NCBI GenBank assembly: GCA_039583875.1
Contig: CM077151.1
Span: forward strand, 119,265,519-119,329,518
From: Platanthera guangdongensis
Lineage: Eukaryota > Streptophyta > Magnoliopsida > Asparagales > Orchidaceae
DNA length: 64,000 nucleotides
Direction of reading: 5' to 3'
This document shows positions 8,408 through 19,070 of the stretch, one piece after another (the first letter of the stretch is position 1; every line of letters starts with the position of its first letter). The notes beneath the pieces are model-generated. The model worked only from the letters and a program-made list of their open reading frames with translations, was not told the origin of the DNA and searched no databases. The position numbers and the translations under genes are program-made.

Positions 8408-11124
8408 TGTAATGCCCCAGATTTTTCGATGTTTATTTTAATTCCTGTAGTGACGTATTTTTGACGTTAGGGAATTACGCTGACACCTAGTTAATGATTG
8501 TAATTTGTTGGAGCATGGGTTTGCTCAGTGGATTTTCATGTGTGCTTGGTTTTGTTTTGGTTGTGTACCTTCCCTCGCGAGCCGGGTCTATTTTGGTGAC
8601 TCGGTGGAGCTTTTTATAGGGATGTGGTGGCGTTTTGCCTTCAGGTGGTGTTTTACCCAAGTTTGGTTTGTCGGAATGGGATTTCGACTTCTTTGTTAGA
8701 TTCGTAATGTCGGTATTTAGCTACAGTGCGATTTTCGTAAGGTTTCGAGTTAGTTTGGATCACGGGTCGTGTTGGTATTATTGATTATTAAATTGTATTA
8801 TGTTATTATAATTATTTATGTATGCATATATATAGTCGGTTCGTCAAGCAAAACCCTGTTCATCTTCTTCCAGAACCGAGTGGCGGCAATTTTTGCGAAA
8901 TGGAAGAGGAGTGGCGTCCCGCGTGCTTTCGACTAGTGATTTCCAACAATCTGGTGGTCAGATTCGTCGATAGATTATAGATTTTGAAAGCTCTCGCCGA
9001 GATCTACCCGATCGTGTTAAGATTTTCCCGATTCCTCGAATTTTAGGTTTTAGGGTTAGTGATTTTGACCTCTTTTCTCCTCCAAAACTTTCAGGAAGCT
9101 TTGCTCGGGCCTTTTCATGGCCGATCCTTGTCGCGGTGCGAGCAGGCGGTGATTTTCTGAAGATTCAAGGAAAGTGGATTTTCTCCCTTGCATGTTCATT
9201 TCTCGCGTATTTTCTTCCTTCCTTTCCTCCTCTCTTAGAGAGTAGAATTAGTGTAAGTAGGATATGAAAAAGTTCTTCTAGAGCAGGGCAAGTTTTAGGC
9301 TAAAGCGAGGAGAATAGTTTGAGTAGTTAAGTAGAATTCAGCGGGTTTGGATAGGCGTAATTCATTGAATATCGACAGTAGTATTCGTCGAGTATGGTAG
9401 ATTAGCCAGGTATGAATTCGTCGTATATCGATAAGTAAACTTCGTCGGGTTAAGTGAGTGAATTTGTCGAGTATCAGTGGTGGAATTTGGCGAGTATTTA
9501 TTAGTCATTCGGCGAGTGAGGTTAGAATTTCGTTAAGTAAGAAATCGACGAATATCGTAGCCTATCCTAAGGAAAATTCGGTGTGTATCATTGAGGATCG
9601 TCGAGTATAGATTAGGCTTAGAAAGTGCTGAGTAACGTTGGTCGAATCGTCGAGTATAGATGCATTTCGTCAAGTATCGCTTGTCTTTTTCGTCAAGTAT
9701 AGTAGAATTCAACGAGTATCATTGTAATTCGTAGGGTATAGTTGCTGAATTTGTCCAGGACTTGGAATATTTTGTCGTTTTGTGTAGGATTCGTCGTGTA
9801 TGGTCCTTAGGGTCATTTTTGGGCTTGTTTAGGTATATCTTTGGGTTTAGGCTTTGGTTTTGGTTGGGGATATTTGGGTATGATGTCTCTTTATCTAGGT
9901 TGGTTGGCAGTGGATAAAGGACCACCAACTGGACTCCGGTTTGTGGCTTATTACACTTGGTGGTTTGGTTTGGTCTCTGTTTTGTGGCTTGTTGGGTTGT
10001 GTTGGGCCATGTGGCCACCACCGCAGTGCCTTTGTGAGACGTTTGGGTCTGGTAGTTTGGGTTTGGACGTTTGGTCACTGACTCCAGCCTGGTTGTTTTT
10101 ACCAACTGTTAATGATTCACGTTTTCGAGCTATTTTGTGCTCAGTTAGCCTCTTAGATCAGTCTATGCTATTTTATGCTAATCCTTGCAGATTTTGTGGA
10201 AGCATGGCTTCGTTGCGCACTTGGTGCAAATGTTCATTTAACTTCTTTATTGCAGACTTTTACTTTACCTATTTTATTTGGCTAACAAGTTGTGGTTTTC
10301 AGCATTTCTTATAGACGGGTTTGGTAAACCCTTTCTTGCCTTTGTACCTTTTACCTATTTATTTCCATTCCCACTTGTATTTTCTTGCTGAGATGTTTTT
10401 CTTTTGAATGCCTCAGGTTCAATTTTGTAGCCAGTGGAGCGGATGTGTTGGGTAGTAGCTTGTGGACAGTAGTATTGTAGTGGTTTTCCTCACCGCCGTG
10501 AGGTAGATTGTTGTTTTGGTTGTTAGTTCAGACTTGCATACTTTCAGTGGGCTCATGTAGTTTGTTGACGCCCACTGGTAGTTTTCTTTTGGATTATTGA
10601 ATACTCTGTTAGCTGCTAGATTACCTCTTTATGGTTGTTTTTACTTACTCTCTGGGAAGATTTTATGCTAGGTTGCATGTTATGTATTTTAAAGTACAAA
10701 AATTACTGTTATTACATCATACATGTCAAATTTGAAAATCTAAATCACTCTATTTAACTGTCGTAAAAGCTACTTTTACTAGTATTATAAATTTAGAATC
10801 TTGCATACCATGAGTTGTCCACTGGGATGTTTATACTCATGGTCCTGAGTAGGACGTCTAATCTTGTAAATTATGTATTTTCCTGCAGCGTATAAGTATA
10901 TTTTTTCTTCGTGTGGATTAGATGAGCCACTAAGCCGAGGGATATGGCTAATCGCTTAACGTAAATTGGATTTTCTATAAATAACTCATAGATCTTTTAT
11001 AAATGAGTTAAGTTGGAGTTTTGCCTGAGCGTCTGCAGTTATCCTCTGCTGACGTAGCATCATAACGCGTGCTTTCCCTAACTCAAATATATTATTAAAT
11101 GCGGAGAAAATGTGGGTTGTAACA
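8408..11124 (+). mobile_element. 3' LTR of the Tekay/Del-like gypsy remnant
   Basis: It starts TGTAATGCCCCAG and ends ATGTGGGTTGTAACA, about 2.7 kb, both typical of long chromodomain-gypsy LTRs. A TATA-like CATATATATAG lies near 8826-8836, followed by GTTCATCTTCTTCC, consistent with a promoter in the first third. The word GCGTGCTTTCCCTAACTC near 11065 and the AT-rich tail are usual for the 3' end. It pairs with the pol remnant 3618-4426 once the composite at 4541-8405 is removed. The 157-codon frame at 9841-10314 has repetitive, low-information composition and I treat it as non-coding. No target duplication can be shown because the 5' end of the element is lost. Confidence 0.75.
9350..9800. 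repeat. Degenerate GTCGAGTAT array inside the LTR
   Basis: The words TCGTCGAGTAT, TCGACGAATAT, TCGTCAAGTAT and similar recur every 20-45 bases (for example near 9386, 9457, 9481, 9547, 9598, 9650, 9669, 9690 and 9712), each followed by A/G-rich text. Unit lengths vary, so this is a loose minisatellite-like array rather than a clean tandem repeat. The core ATCGTCGAG also occurs in the palindromic words of other LTR families in this window. Confidence 0.65.
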
Positions 11125-13046
11125 TTTTAGACTGTTACTTCCCTCCCGTCTCTCCAACAGCTGCATAGGAACAAATCACCACAAGGATGGAAAATAAGGC
11201 AACGGTCAGCATTTAGCCGACTAATGTATAATGACCCTACCCATTTTCCAGGGCAGCAATATTCCTTCCCTGCAGGCATAGCATTATCACAAGCAGATGT
11301 ATCACAAGATTGTGCACTCACACACAGTTCAATATATCACAAATGTCGGCATTAATAGTCGACGCTTCGTGCACTCAGGGCATATTTTTGATGTTCTAGT
11401 TTCGTGGATTACACCACCGTTCAGAGGTCCAAGACTTGACGGTAAATTTATGAGCATTTTTAGTCTTTCCGGCTTATAGCCTAAGTCTCCCTCTCTCTCG
11501 TTGCCACCAGTAACTCCATGTACTTTAGGTCTGTTTAACTGATCAATATTGAGTAGGTACAAATCATCCCTTTCCTGCAACTCAAATTGCCTTGCCCGCC
11601 CGCCGAAAGTCACACTCTCAAGCTACTCAACAGGACGTGGGTTAGCCTTCCCTTTCTTGTATCTCAAAACACAACCAATGTTATGTGCATTGGCTCTCAT
11701 GGCTGTTACGAGCTCATAGCTCACAGATTAGCCTCACAGTCAACTAGAGACATGCATCACAATCAAAAGGGAGTTATCACCAGCACTCGTCACGATCGCT
11801 TGGCTGTACCAACAAAAGTTCTTTTTCTGTGCCCAAACTCAACCCAAAACCTTGTAGCATCCTGTATTGCCAGAAACACTGGTCCTTTCATATCAATCAG
11901 AGTTCATGATGATCTATCGCCGGCTATAGTTGCTGTCGCCTGACAATTTCCAACAGTAATGTAAAATGTGGTATTTTTTGGCTATTTTCCTGGAGAGCAT
12001 CTCTAGTACTTCTTGCTACTCTCATTTCAGAGGAATAACACATAAGACACCAAAAACACCTTGTTTATACTTTGAACCTTCTCCAGCACGCAAAATAAAA
12101 CATCACCGATCTAGACCAACCCGTTCGGATGAGCTTCACACAACATGCCTATTCCATACTATGATTTTCAGATCTATATGCAAAACTACCCGGGAATATC
12201 ACCTATCAACACAACGGAATTCCCTTCGCTTTTCCACCTTTTGGTGGGGGATTCTTTGCATATGCCAAAAAAAGGACTTCACTTGTCCAAGAAGAAAAAT
12301 CGTTACCCTTGTAGCTTTCTTCGGAGCCATGGCGAAACTTTTCTGCACAGTTGGAAAGTAGCACCACGCTTTCCTCTTCACGGACCAAACCTCGGATCTT
12401 GCGTCCGACTACTAGATCTCCTTCACTAATATATTCAAGCTCAACTCCAGCCCTTAGCTCCAACCCTTAGCTCTTTCTCTCAAGAACTTAGATGATAGAA
12501 GGAGAGAGAGTGAGAAGAAGAGATTGAATTTTCATTCCTCGACTCCTCTGCATAAGTGTCCTTGGGATTAATCTCAGCCGCAGGATCATTTCATAAAAAG
12601 GAAGTAAAGGCCATAATTTTCGTTGAAAAGTCAACATTAGCGCTATCGTATGGCGATATCCGCTATCGCCTGGCGATAGCGTCAATAGCCGCTTTTACCC
12701 CCTTCAACCACTCTTTTCGGTCGCCACCTGACCATCTGACCCTTGTCCACACATACGTGGCAGCATCTCCTGGCGATATCCACTGTCGTTGTTCCGATAG
12801 ATCACTCCACGCTTTACGGCATCGAGTGCATTGAGTTCACTCAAATCTTTAAGGCATCAAGAGCGTTGAGATCTGGGGCTATCGCCGCACGATATCCACT
12901 ATTGCCACATGATGGTCTCTTACTCAATGATTCTTGAAAAGGCGTCGAGTGTGTTGAGCTTACTCAGTGCTTTATGGCGTCAAGTGCTATTGTTATCGCT
13001 AGGCGATAACGACCAAATATTATGTAGTAAATTTTGGGGTGTTACA
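11125..13046 (-). mobile_element. Truncated gypsy LTR fragment (minus)
   Basis: The fragment carries the landmarks of the long gypsy LTR family in minus orientation: AAGGCAACGGTCAGC near 11196, CCTTCCCTGCAG near 11264, 'cactcagggca' near 11371, and the end GGGGTGTTACA at 13046. It matches the layout of 23394-25033 and 45981-47256. The roughly 400 bases expected before 11125 are missing; the neighbouring gypsy LTR ends exactly at this join. Near 12650-13010 it carries small palindromes of the CTATCGCC/GGCGATAG type. At 13047 the gag of copia A1 resumes. Confidence 0.75.
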
Positions 13047-14207
13047 ACTGGAGCGTTGCCTTTCCCTTTGGAATTAACAACTCTTGTGCTTCCCTTGAAT
13101 CCCAACCCCTTCTTACCCTTATGAGAGGAGAAGAGTCAATCTAGGACAACACAATACTTGGCTTAGAGTAACTATCCACTATCATTTTCTCCATCTGGAG
13201 TTTCTCTTCAAGATCCCTAATGAGACCGTCCTTGTATCTAATGATCACAGTCTAGATGATTGTGATGTTTTCAGTTGGCTACCTTCCCTTATCTTCTGCT
13301 CTAGCAAGGAAGCTGACTCAGATTGTAGGGAAGCAGCAAGATGTAGGAAGGTGATTTCCACAGCTTGCTTCTTGGCCAGCTTCTTGCATCTTTTGAAGGC
13401 ATTCAGAAGGGAACAATACTTATCAATCAGTTTATTGATATCTTCCTCAAATTTTGAGCACTCTTCAACACTGGATGAAGATGCACTAGAATTGTGACTT
13501 GTCTCATATTCTGATTCAGATGATGAGCTAGATAGATATTGTACCTTTGCTGCACTAGACTGATCCTAGCTGGATTCTTCATCTGACATTGCCATCAACC
13601 CACAACAATTGTAGGCATCTTCATCCTCATCATCATCCTCTGAGTTACTGTGTGAATGTGATAGAGGATCCCTGTTACCTATCCTGACATCATGATAGTT
13701 TTCAACTTCATCTGCAATAGCAGCTAGCAACACAATGAAGGTTTCTTCTTCATCATACTCTAAGGATGATGAGTCAGACTGACTACATCACTTCTTCTTC
13801 TTTGCAATAAAGGACTTTTCCTTCTTTCCCTTATGATGGTGGTCCTTTTTCTCATCAGCCTCTCTTCTCTTTACTGGGCAGTCATCAATCACATGCCCAG
13901 GTTTGTTGTAGTAATAACAAACTACTTTATAGAAAATAGGTTTACTAGTTTTAGAATCATACATGTCTCCCTTGGAGTGGTTCTTCATGTGTTGAGAGGA
14001 GGAAGGTTTGCTCCTCCACTGTTTGTTCTTCATCAACTTATGAAACTGCCTAGAGAAGGCAGCAAAATCTTCATCAGACATGTTGTTGTCTGATGAGCTT
14101 GGCCCTGTGCTGTCTGAATCACTAGACCATCTTGGAGGATAGGTAATCCTCTCCTTGTTCTTCTTGGAGCTCTCAGCTTTGAAGTCCAAAGTCTTTTCCT
14201 TGGTCTG
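13047..14207 (-). pseudogene. gag: Copia A1 gag, C-terminal part
   Basis: On the minus strand 14189-13788 encodes a gag segment with a serine-rich region, a long 'AAFSRQFHKLMKNKQWRSK' helix, and a zinc-knuckle remnant 'CYYYNKPGHVIDDC' in which the second Cys is replaced (C-Y-Y-Y). Lysine-rich text follows. Further left, acidic and coiled-coil-like stretches match the A2 gag (47758-50109) with several stops. The last recognisable part is at about 13047-13120, the complement of 'ggtaagaaagggttggg' found in A2 at 49522. The element is interrupted at 14207 by copia B, whose target duplication GTCTG (14203-14207) lies in this gag. Confidence 0.85.
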
Positions 14208-14579
14208 TGTTGAAGTATTAGACCGGGCGGCCTTGCGGTCTAATCCAGCGGTTTGTTGACCGAGCGGTCTGGCGGTCTCACTCTGGAGCCTGGAGACCGG
14301 GCGGTCTATCGATCGCCCATTGCGGTCTGTTCTATCCTGCTGGAGTTGCCGAGCGGTTAACCCATCTGTCTAACCGCGCGGCCTGTGCGGTCTCCTTTAT
14401 TTCTAGCCGCTCAGTACTGTAAATGTTTAGTCCCACATTGTTTTTATACTCTCTCTCATATCTCCTCCATTCTATATAAGGGAGGTCATACCTTTGTAAA
14501 TGATATCTTTTTTGGATAATAAAATTTCAATTATTCAAAAGTCTATCCGTTTGTTCTTTCTTTTTCGCTACTTTCTACA
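14208..14579 (+). mobile_element. 5' LTR of copia B
   Basis: Bounded by TGTTGAAG and TTTCTACA. A TATA-like TCTATATAAGG lies at about 14473-14483, and the polyadenylation-like AATAAAA at about 14518-14524. The upstream third is packed with short inverted words of the GACCG..CGGTC type; the cleanest is the 14-base palindrome AGACCGGGCGGTCT at 14294-14307. Confidence 0.93.
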
Positions 14580-14591
14580 TGGTATCAGAGG
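14580..14591 (+). promoter_or_regulatory. Primer-binding site for initiator tRNA-Met
   Basis: TGGTATCAGAG begins at the first base after the LTR and is the usual plant copia complement to the 3' end of initiator tRNA-Met. From 14592 to 15031 lies the untranslated leader, rich in 'cgcggcttg' and 'tgcctgttcgcg' words; no gene is supported there. Confidence 0.9.
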
Positions 14592-15031
14592 ACACGATTG
14601 TTTCCTCCTGATTGTGTGCGCTCTCTGCTTCTCGCGGCTTGTTTCCGCTTTCCGCGACCTGTCTTGCGGCTTGCCTTTTCTTCTGTCCGCTGCCTGTTCG
14701 CGCGGCTTGTTTCTGTCCGCTGCCCTGTTCGCGCGGGTTGCTTCTCCTTGCTTCTCTTCTCCTACTGCTATTCGTCGCTGCGACCAGTTTCGTTGTCGCC
14801 GCGCTCCTGCTTCTTTCTTGCCTCTCCGACTTCCTAGTCGTTGCGGCCTGTTTCTATTCCCCGGCCTGCGACTTGTTCTAGTCGCTGCTTTTTTCCTCCT
14901 CTTCTCTTCTGTTCGCTCGGCCTTTTCAGTCCACACGACCTCTTCCCCGCTGTGCCTTTGACTGCTTTCTAGCCGCTAGTGTTCGCGCGGCTTCTTCCTT
15001 TTCTATCCGCTGCGGTTGCTTGCTGGTTTCT

Positions 15032-15931
15032 ATGACTACTTCCGGTCTCACCACTACTCCTGCAGCTCCTTCTCCACCTCCTCCTTCGGGCAACCTTGGC
15101 ACCCTTTCTAAGCTTGTGGGCTCCAACTATCCCGATTGGAGCGTTTCTTTCACTTTTCTCCTTCGTTCTCAACGCAAGCGTCATCATCTCACCGATGACC
15201 CTCCTCCTCGTACCTCTCCTGAGTTTGATGACTGGGATGCGAGTGATGCTCTTGTCCGCACCTGGCTGGCCAACAGCCTTTCTGATGAGTGCCTTCCCGT
15301 CATTCGCCATGATGAGACGGTCAAGGCCGCCTGGCTTCACCTCGCTGCTCTCTATTCGAAGGGTGTCCAGACGTCCCGCATTTATACTCTCTATGCGGAC
15401 CTCTTCGCCCGCCCTTCCATGTCTCCTGCTGCGGCCTATCAGCAGGTTCAGGCTCTTGGTGCTGAAATCCTCCAGAATCGCCCCTTCTCCGCGGACTTGG
15501 CCGACCAGCACAAACACTTCCAAGAACTCCTGGTTGTTTGTTATCTTCTTCGTCTTCCCGATTCTTATGATATGATCCGCCAACAGATCTTGGGTGAGGC
15601 GGAATCTCCTACTTTTGATGCCACTGCGGCTCGCATTGCCGCTGTTACTTCGCTGCTCCAGCGGCCTCTGTTGGCCTCCCCCCTTCCCAGGACTCCTTTG
15701 CTCACCAAGCTCAAAGGGGGGGCCCTGGTAGCCGCGGCCACTCCGGCGGACGGGGTTCATCCCGGTTTCCTCTGCTCTCACTGTGGTCTTACCGGCAATT
15801 CTGTTGACCGCTGCTGGCAGAAACATCCTCATCTTCGCCCTTCCGGTGATGCTTCTTCTTCGGCCTCCGCCTCTTATCGGCCATCTGCCTCTGTGGCCAC
15901 GACGTCAGGTAGTGCCCACGTCGTTACCTAA
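15032..15931 (+). CDS. gag: Copia B gag, ended by one in-frame stop before pol
   Basis: The ATG at 15032 starts MTTSGLTTTP; the frame opens slightly upstream but without another ATG. The product has a proline-rich start, 'KLVGSNYPDWSVSFTFLLRS' (a copia gag N-terminal motif), a helical UBN2-like body ('YQQVQALGAEILQNRPFSADL', 'LLRLPDSYDMIRQQI') and a zinc knuckle 'CSHCGLTGNSVDRC' near residue 250, where the normally conserved His is Asn. Gag packages element RNA and forms the virus-like particle. The frame ends with TAA at 15929-15931, directly before the protease motif in the same frame. About 300 residues is normal for copia gag. The stop may be a mutation or a read-through point; I favour mutation because the zinc knuckle is also damaged. 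Confidence 0.9.
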   Translation: MTTSGLTTTPAAPSPPPPSGNLGTLSKLVGSNYPDWSVSFTFLLRSQRKRHHLTDDPPPRTSPEFDDWDASDALVRTWLANSLSDECLPVIRHDETVKAAWLHLAALYSKGVQTSRIYTLYADLFARPSMSPAAAYQQVQALGAEILQNRPFSADLADQHKHFQELLVVCYLLRLPDSYDMIRQQILGEAESPTFDATAARIAAVTSLLQRPLLASPLPRTPLLTKLKGGALVAAATPADGVHPGFLCSHCGLTGNSVDRCWQKHPHLRPSGDASSSASASYRPSASVATTSGSAHVVT

Positions 15932-18900
15932 GGTAAATGGCTGATTGACTCTGGTGCTACCAATCATATGACGGGCAACCCTCATTGCTTCTCCCGTCTT
16001 GAGACACATGACCGCTTACCCCCGGTTCGTGTGGCGGATGGTTCACCGTCCCCGGTTCATGGGACGGGCATGGTTCAACTCACCCCATCACTTTGCTTGG
16101 AGGACACCCTCTATGTCCCAAAGTTCCCGTGCAATTTGTTATCAGTTACTACTTTATGCCGGCAACTTCAGTGCTCCGTCTTATTCACTCCTACTACTTG
16201 TTCTTTTCAGGACCCGAGGACCCAGCGGACGATTGCTACTGGGACTGAGAGAGGCGGCCTCTACTTCCTCGACAATGTTTCCGCTCTGTTCGCCTACTCC
16301 TCCTCCACAGATCTCCTTCAATGGCATCTTCGCCTTGGACATCCTCCTCCTCGGATTCTTCGCCAGCTTCTGCCCCACTTACCTCCTACCAGTTCTCCGC
16401 TCAACTGTGATGCGTGTCAGCTTGGAAAACATCATCGCTCCTCCTTCCCACCGAAGCAAGGTCGTGGCTCCTCTCGCCCGTTTGATCTTATTCATTCTGA
16501 TGTATGGGGTCCTGCTCCTACCCTCACTGTTGGTCGGGGCAGTTCCTATTTTGTCACTTTTATAGATGATTTTTCACGTTGTACTTGGGTGTATCTGTTA
16601 AAAGATCGCTCTGAACTCTTTTCTGTTTGGCAATCATTTTATTTTATGATTCAGACTCAATTTGCTATTTCTATTAAAGTTTTACGTTCTGATAATGCCA
16701 AGGAATATCTGAATCATGAGTTCTCCTCTTTCTTTCACCAACATGGCCTGCTGCATCAAACGACTTGTGTTTACACCTCCCAGCAGAATGGGGTGGCGGA
16801 GCGTAAAAACCATCACCTGCTTGATGTTGCTCGTACTATCATGACGCAGATGCACGTCCCTCGCTCCTACTGGGGCTACGCTGTGCTCCTCGCCTGCTAT
16901 CTCATCAATCGCCTTCCCTCCACAGTTCTCCACGGCCAGACCCCCTTCTCCAATCTCTACCCCCACAAGGAACCTTTTCCTCTCCCTCTCCGTGTCTTTG
17001 GCTGTACGGCCTTTGTTCATGCTCCCTCCGCTACCCGCGACAAGCTTTCCCCCCGTTCCACCAAGTGTATCTTTTTGGGGTACTCTACCACTCAAAAAGG
17101 CTATTGCTGCTTTGACCCCCTTCTCCGCAAGCAGTTTGTCTCCGCGGATGTCACTTTTTTCGAGAATGCTTCCTATTTCTCTCCTACCTTTTCTCTTCCT
17201 TCTGATTTCTCCGTTCCTTCCACGCCTCTCGACGTTTTCCCGCCTCCGTCTCCTCCTCCACCGACTCCTTCCCAGTCCGTCTCACCACCCACCCCTCCTC
17301 CCTCCTCTCCGCCGCCGTCTCTCTCTAGTCCCGGGCCAGCCTTCTCCGCCACGGACGCTCCGGTCGCTGACGCTCTCGTCGCTGACACTCCCGTCGACCT
17401 GGATCTTCCCATTGCTCTTCGCAAAGGGGTGCAGGCGTGTACTCAACACCCGCTTGCGGCAGTTGTTTCCTATGATCGGCATTCTCCTTCTCGCAGGTGT
17501 TTTGCCTTGGCTATCTCTGCTACTACTACTCCCCGCACCTACCAGGAGGCTCTTGCTCTCCCTCATTGGAAGTCTGCCATGGATGAGGAGATGGCTACTC
17601 TTACTGAACGAGGTACCTGGACCCTGGTTCCTCCTCCCGTGGGCACTGATGTGGTTGGCTGTCGCTGGGTCTTCGTTGTGAAGTTTCGCCCCGACGGCAC
17701 TGTGGATCGCTACAAAGCCCGGCTGGTGGCCAAGGGCTTCACTCAGACTTATGACATTGATTACTTTGATACCTTTTCTCCGGTTGCTCGCCTCAGCACC
17801 ATCCGGGTTCTTCTTTCTGTGACTGTTAACCGGGATTGGGCTATTTCCCAGCTTGATGTGAAGAATGCCTTTCTCTATGACGATCTTCAGGAGGATGTCT
17901 ATATGGAGCAACCTCCTGGGTATGTTGCTCAGGGGGAGACACGTGTATGTCATTTGAAGAAGGCCATTTATGGCCTAAAGCAGAGCCCTCGGGCATGGTT
18001 CGACAAGTTCAGTGGTATTGTGGCTACCATCGGCTTTCGAAGGAGTTCGGCCGATCACTCCTTATTCATTCGCAAAACGGCCTCGGGACTGGTGGTTTTG
18101 GCCGTATATGTGGATGATATTCTTCTTACTGGCGATGACCGAGATGGGGTGGACTTGACGAAGAAGCACCTCCGTCAGCACTTGGTCACGAAGGATATGG
18201 GCTCCCCGAAATACTTTTTGGGGATAGAAATCTCTCGGAAACTTGACTCGTTAGTTCTCTCCCAACGGAAGTATGCCCTTGATCTTCTACAAGAAGCAGG
18301 ATTGACAGGTGCCAAACCGGCTCGGTTTCCCATGGCTATTGGAGAAGACAATACGTGGACGGATGACTCGCCTCTTCTATCTGATGTCACAAGGTACAGA
18401 CGTTTAGTAGGCAAACTCATCTATCTCACGGTGACTAGACCCGACATCGCCTATGCTGTAGGCAAGGTCAGTCAGTTTATGCAAGCTCCCAGGGACGGCC
18501 ATCTTCAGTCCGCCCTGAAGATTTTAGAGTATATCAAAGCAGCACCAGGCAAAGGGTTACTCTTTCAGAAGAATGGTCATCTGAGGGTTGAAGCCTACTC
18601 AGATTCAAGTTACGCGGATGACAAAGGCGATCGTAAATCCACATCAGTCTTTTGTACCTTTGTTGGAGGTAATCTTGTGAGTTGGAAGAGCAAGAAACAG
18701 TCTGTTGTCTCCAGATCCAGTGCAGAAGCCGAATACCGGAGTATGGCGTCAACCACGTGTGAGTTAAAGTGGTTGCGGGCTCTCATGCTTGACTTGGGCG
18801 AGGTATATGACTGTCCTCTCCCTATGTTCTGTGACAACAAGGCCGCTATATACATATCCAGAAATCCGGTCTTCCATGAGAGAACAAAGCATATAGAGGT

Positions 18901-19063
18901 TGACTGTCACTTCATTCTGGAAGAGATTTTGAAGAAACAGATTTGTACTCCATTTGTCACCTCTGACAAGGAATTGGCAGATATCTTCACCAAGCCGGTT
19001 TCTACTTCCTTCTTCCACATTTGTGACAAGCTGGGCATGATTGATATCTATGCTCCAGCTTGA
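15932..19063 (+). CDS. pol: Copia B pol: protease, integrase, reverse transcriptase, RNase H
   Basis: Open from 15932 to the TGA at 19061-19063 in the gag frame. Numbering from the ATG at 15968: the protease DSGATNHMT motif lies just before it (Asp codon 15947-15949). The GAG-pre-integrase zinc region has His120/His125 and Cys147/Cys150. The integrase core shows D178, D242 and E278, the DD35E spacing. The linker near 430-480 is proline-rich. Reverse transcriptase starts near 545 ('TWTLVPPPVGTDVVGCRWVF') and has YVDD at 714-717 (18107-18118). RNase H follows with 'SDSSYADD', 'SSAEAEY' and 'CDNKAA'. All catalytic residues I can check are present, unusual for this window. Without a start of its own it would need read-through of the TAA at 15929. 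Confidence 0.92.
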   Translation, partial: GKWLIDSGATNHMTGNPHCFSRLETHDRLPPVRVADGSPSPVHGTGMVQLTPSLCLEDTLYVPKFPCNLLSVTTLCRQLQCSVLFTPTTCSFQDPRTQRTIATGTERGGLYFLDNVSALFAYSSSTDLLQWHLRLGHPPPRILRQLLPHLPPTSSPLNCDACQLGKHHRSSFPPKQGRGSSRPFDLIHSDVWGPAPTLTVGRGSSYFVTFIDDFSRCTWVYLLKDRSELFSVWQSFYFMIQTQFAISIKVLRSDNAKEYLNHEFSSFFHQHGLLHQTTCVYTSQQNGVAERKNHHLLDVARTIMTQMHVPRSYWGYAVLLACYLINRLPSTVLHGQTPFSNLYPHKEPFPLPLRVFGCTAFVHAPSATRDKLSPRSTKCIFLGYSTTQKGYCCFDPLLRKQFVSADVTFFENASYFSPTFSLPSDFSVPSTPLDVFPPPSPPPPTPSQSVSPPTPPPSSPPPSLSSPGPAFSATDAPVADALVADTPVDLDLPIALRKGVQACTQHPLAAVVSYDRHSPSRRCFALAISATTTPRTYQEALALPHWKSAMDEEMATLTERGTWTLVPPPVGTDVVGCRWVFVVKFRPDGTVDRYKARLVAKGFTQTYDIDYFDTFSPVARLSTIRVLLSVTVNRDWAISQLDVKNAFLYDDLQEDVYMEQPPGYVAQGETRVCHLKKAIYGLKQSPRAWFDKFSGIVATIGFRRSSADHSLFIRKTASGLVVLAVYVDDILLTGDDRDGVDLTKKHLRQHLVTKDMGSPKYFLGIEISRKLDSLVLSQRKYALDLLQEAGLTGAKPARFPMAIGEDNTWTDDSPLLSDVTRYRRLVGKLIYLTVTRPDIAYAVGKVSQFMQAPRDGHLQSALKILEYIKAAPGKGLLFQKNGHLRVEAYSDSSYADDKGDRKSTSVFCTFVGGNLVSWKSKKQSVVSRSSAEAEYRSMASTTCELKWLRALMLDLGEVYDCPLPMFCDNKAAIYISRNPVFHERTKHIEVDCHFILEEILKKQICTPFVTSDKELADIFTKPVSTSFFHICDKLGMIDIYAPA

Positions 19064-19070
19064 GGGGGAG

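Noticed and set aside
9841..10314. 157-codon plus-strand frame in the Tekay-like LTR
   Set aside because: Trp/Gly/Leu-rich and repetitive, without domain, inside an LTR; likely chance.
11587..12429. Several 90-130 codon plus-strand frames
   Set aside because: They overlap in different frames across an LTR fragment and have no recognisable domain.
14969..15832. Minus-strand reading frame of 287 codons
   Set aside because: It lies antisense over copia B gag and is rich in Arg and Gly, as expected from the complement of a proline- and serine-rich coding strand.
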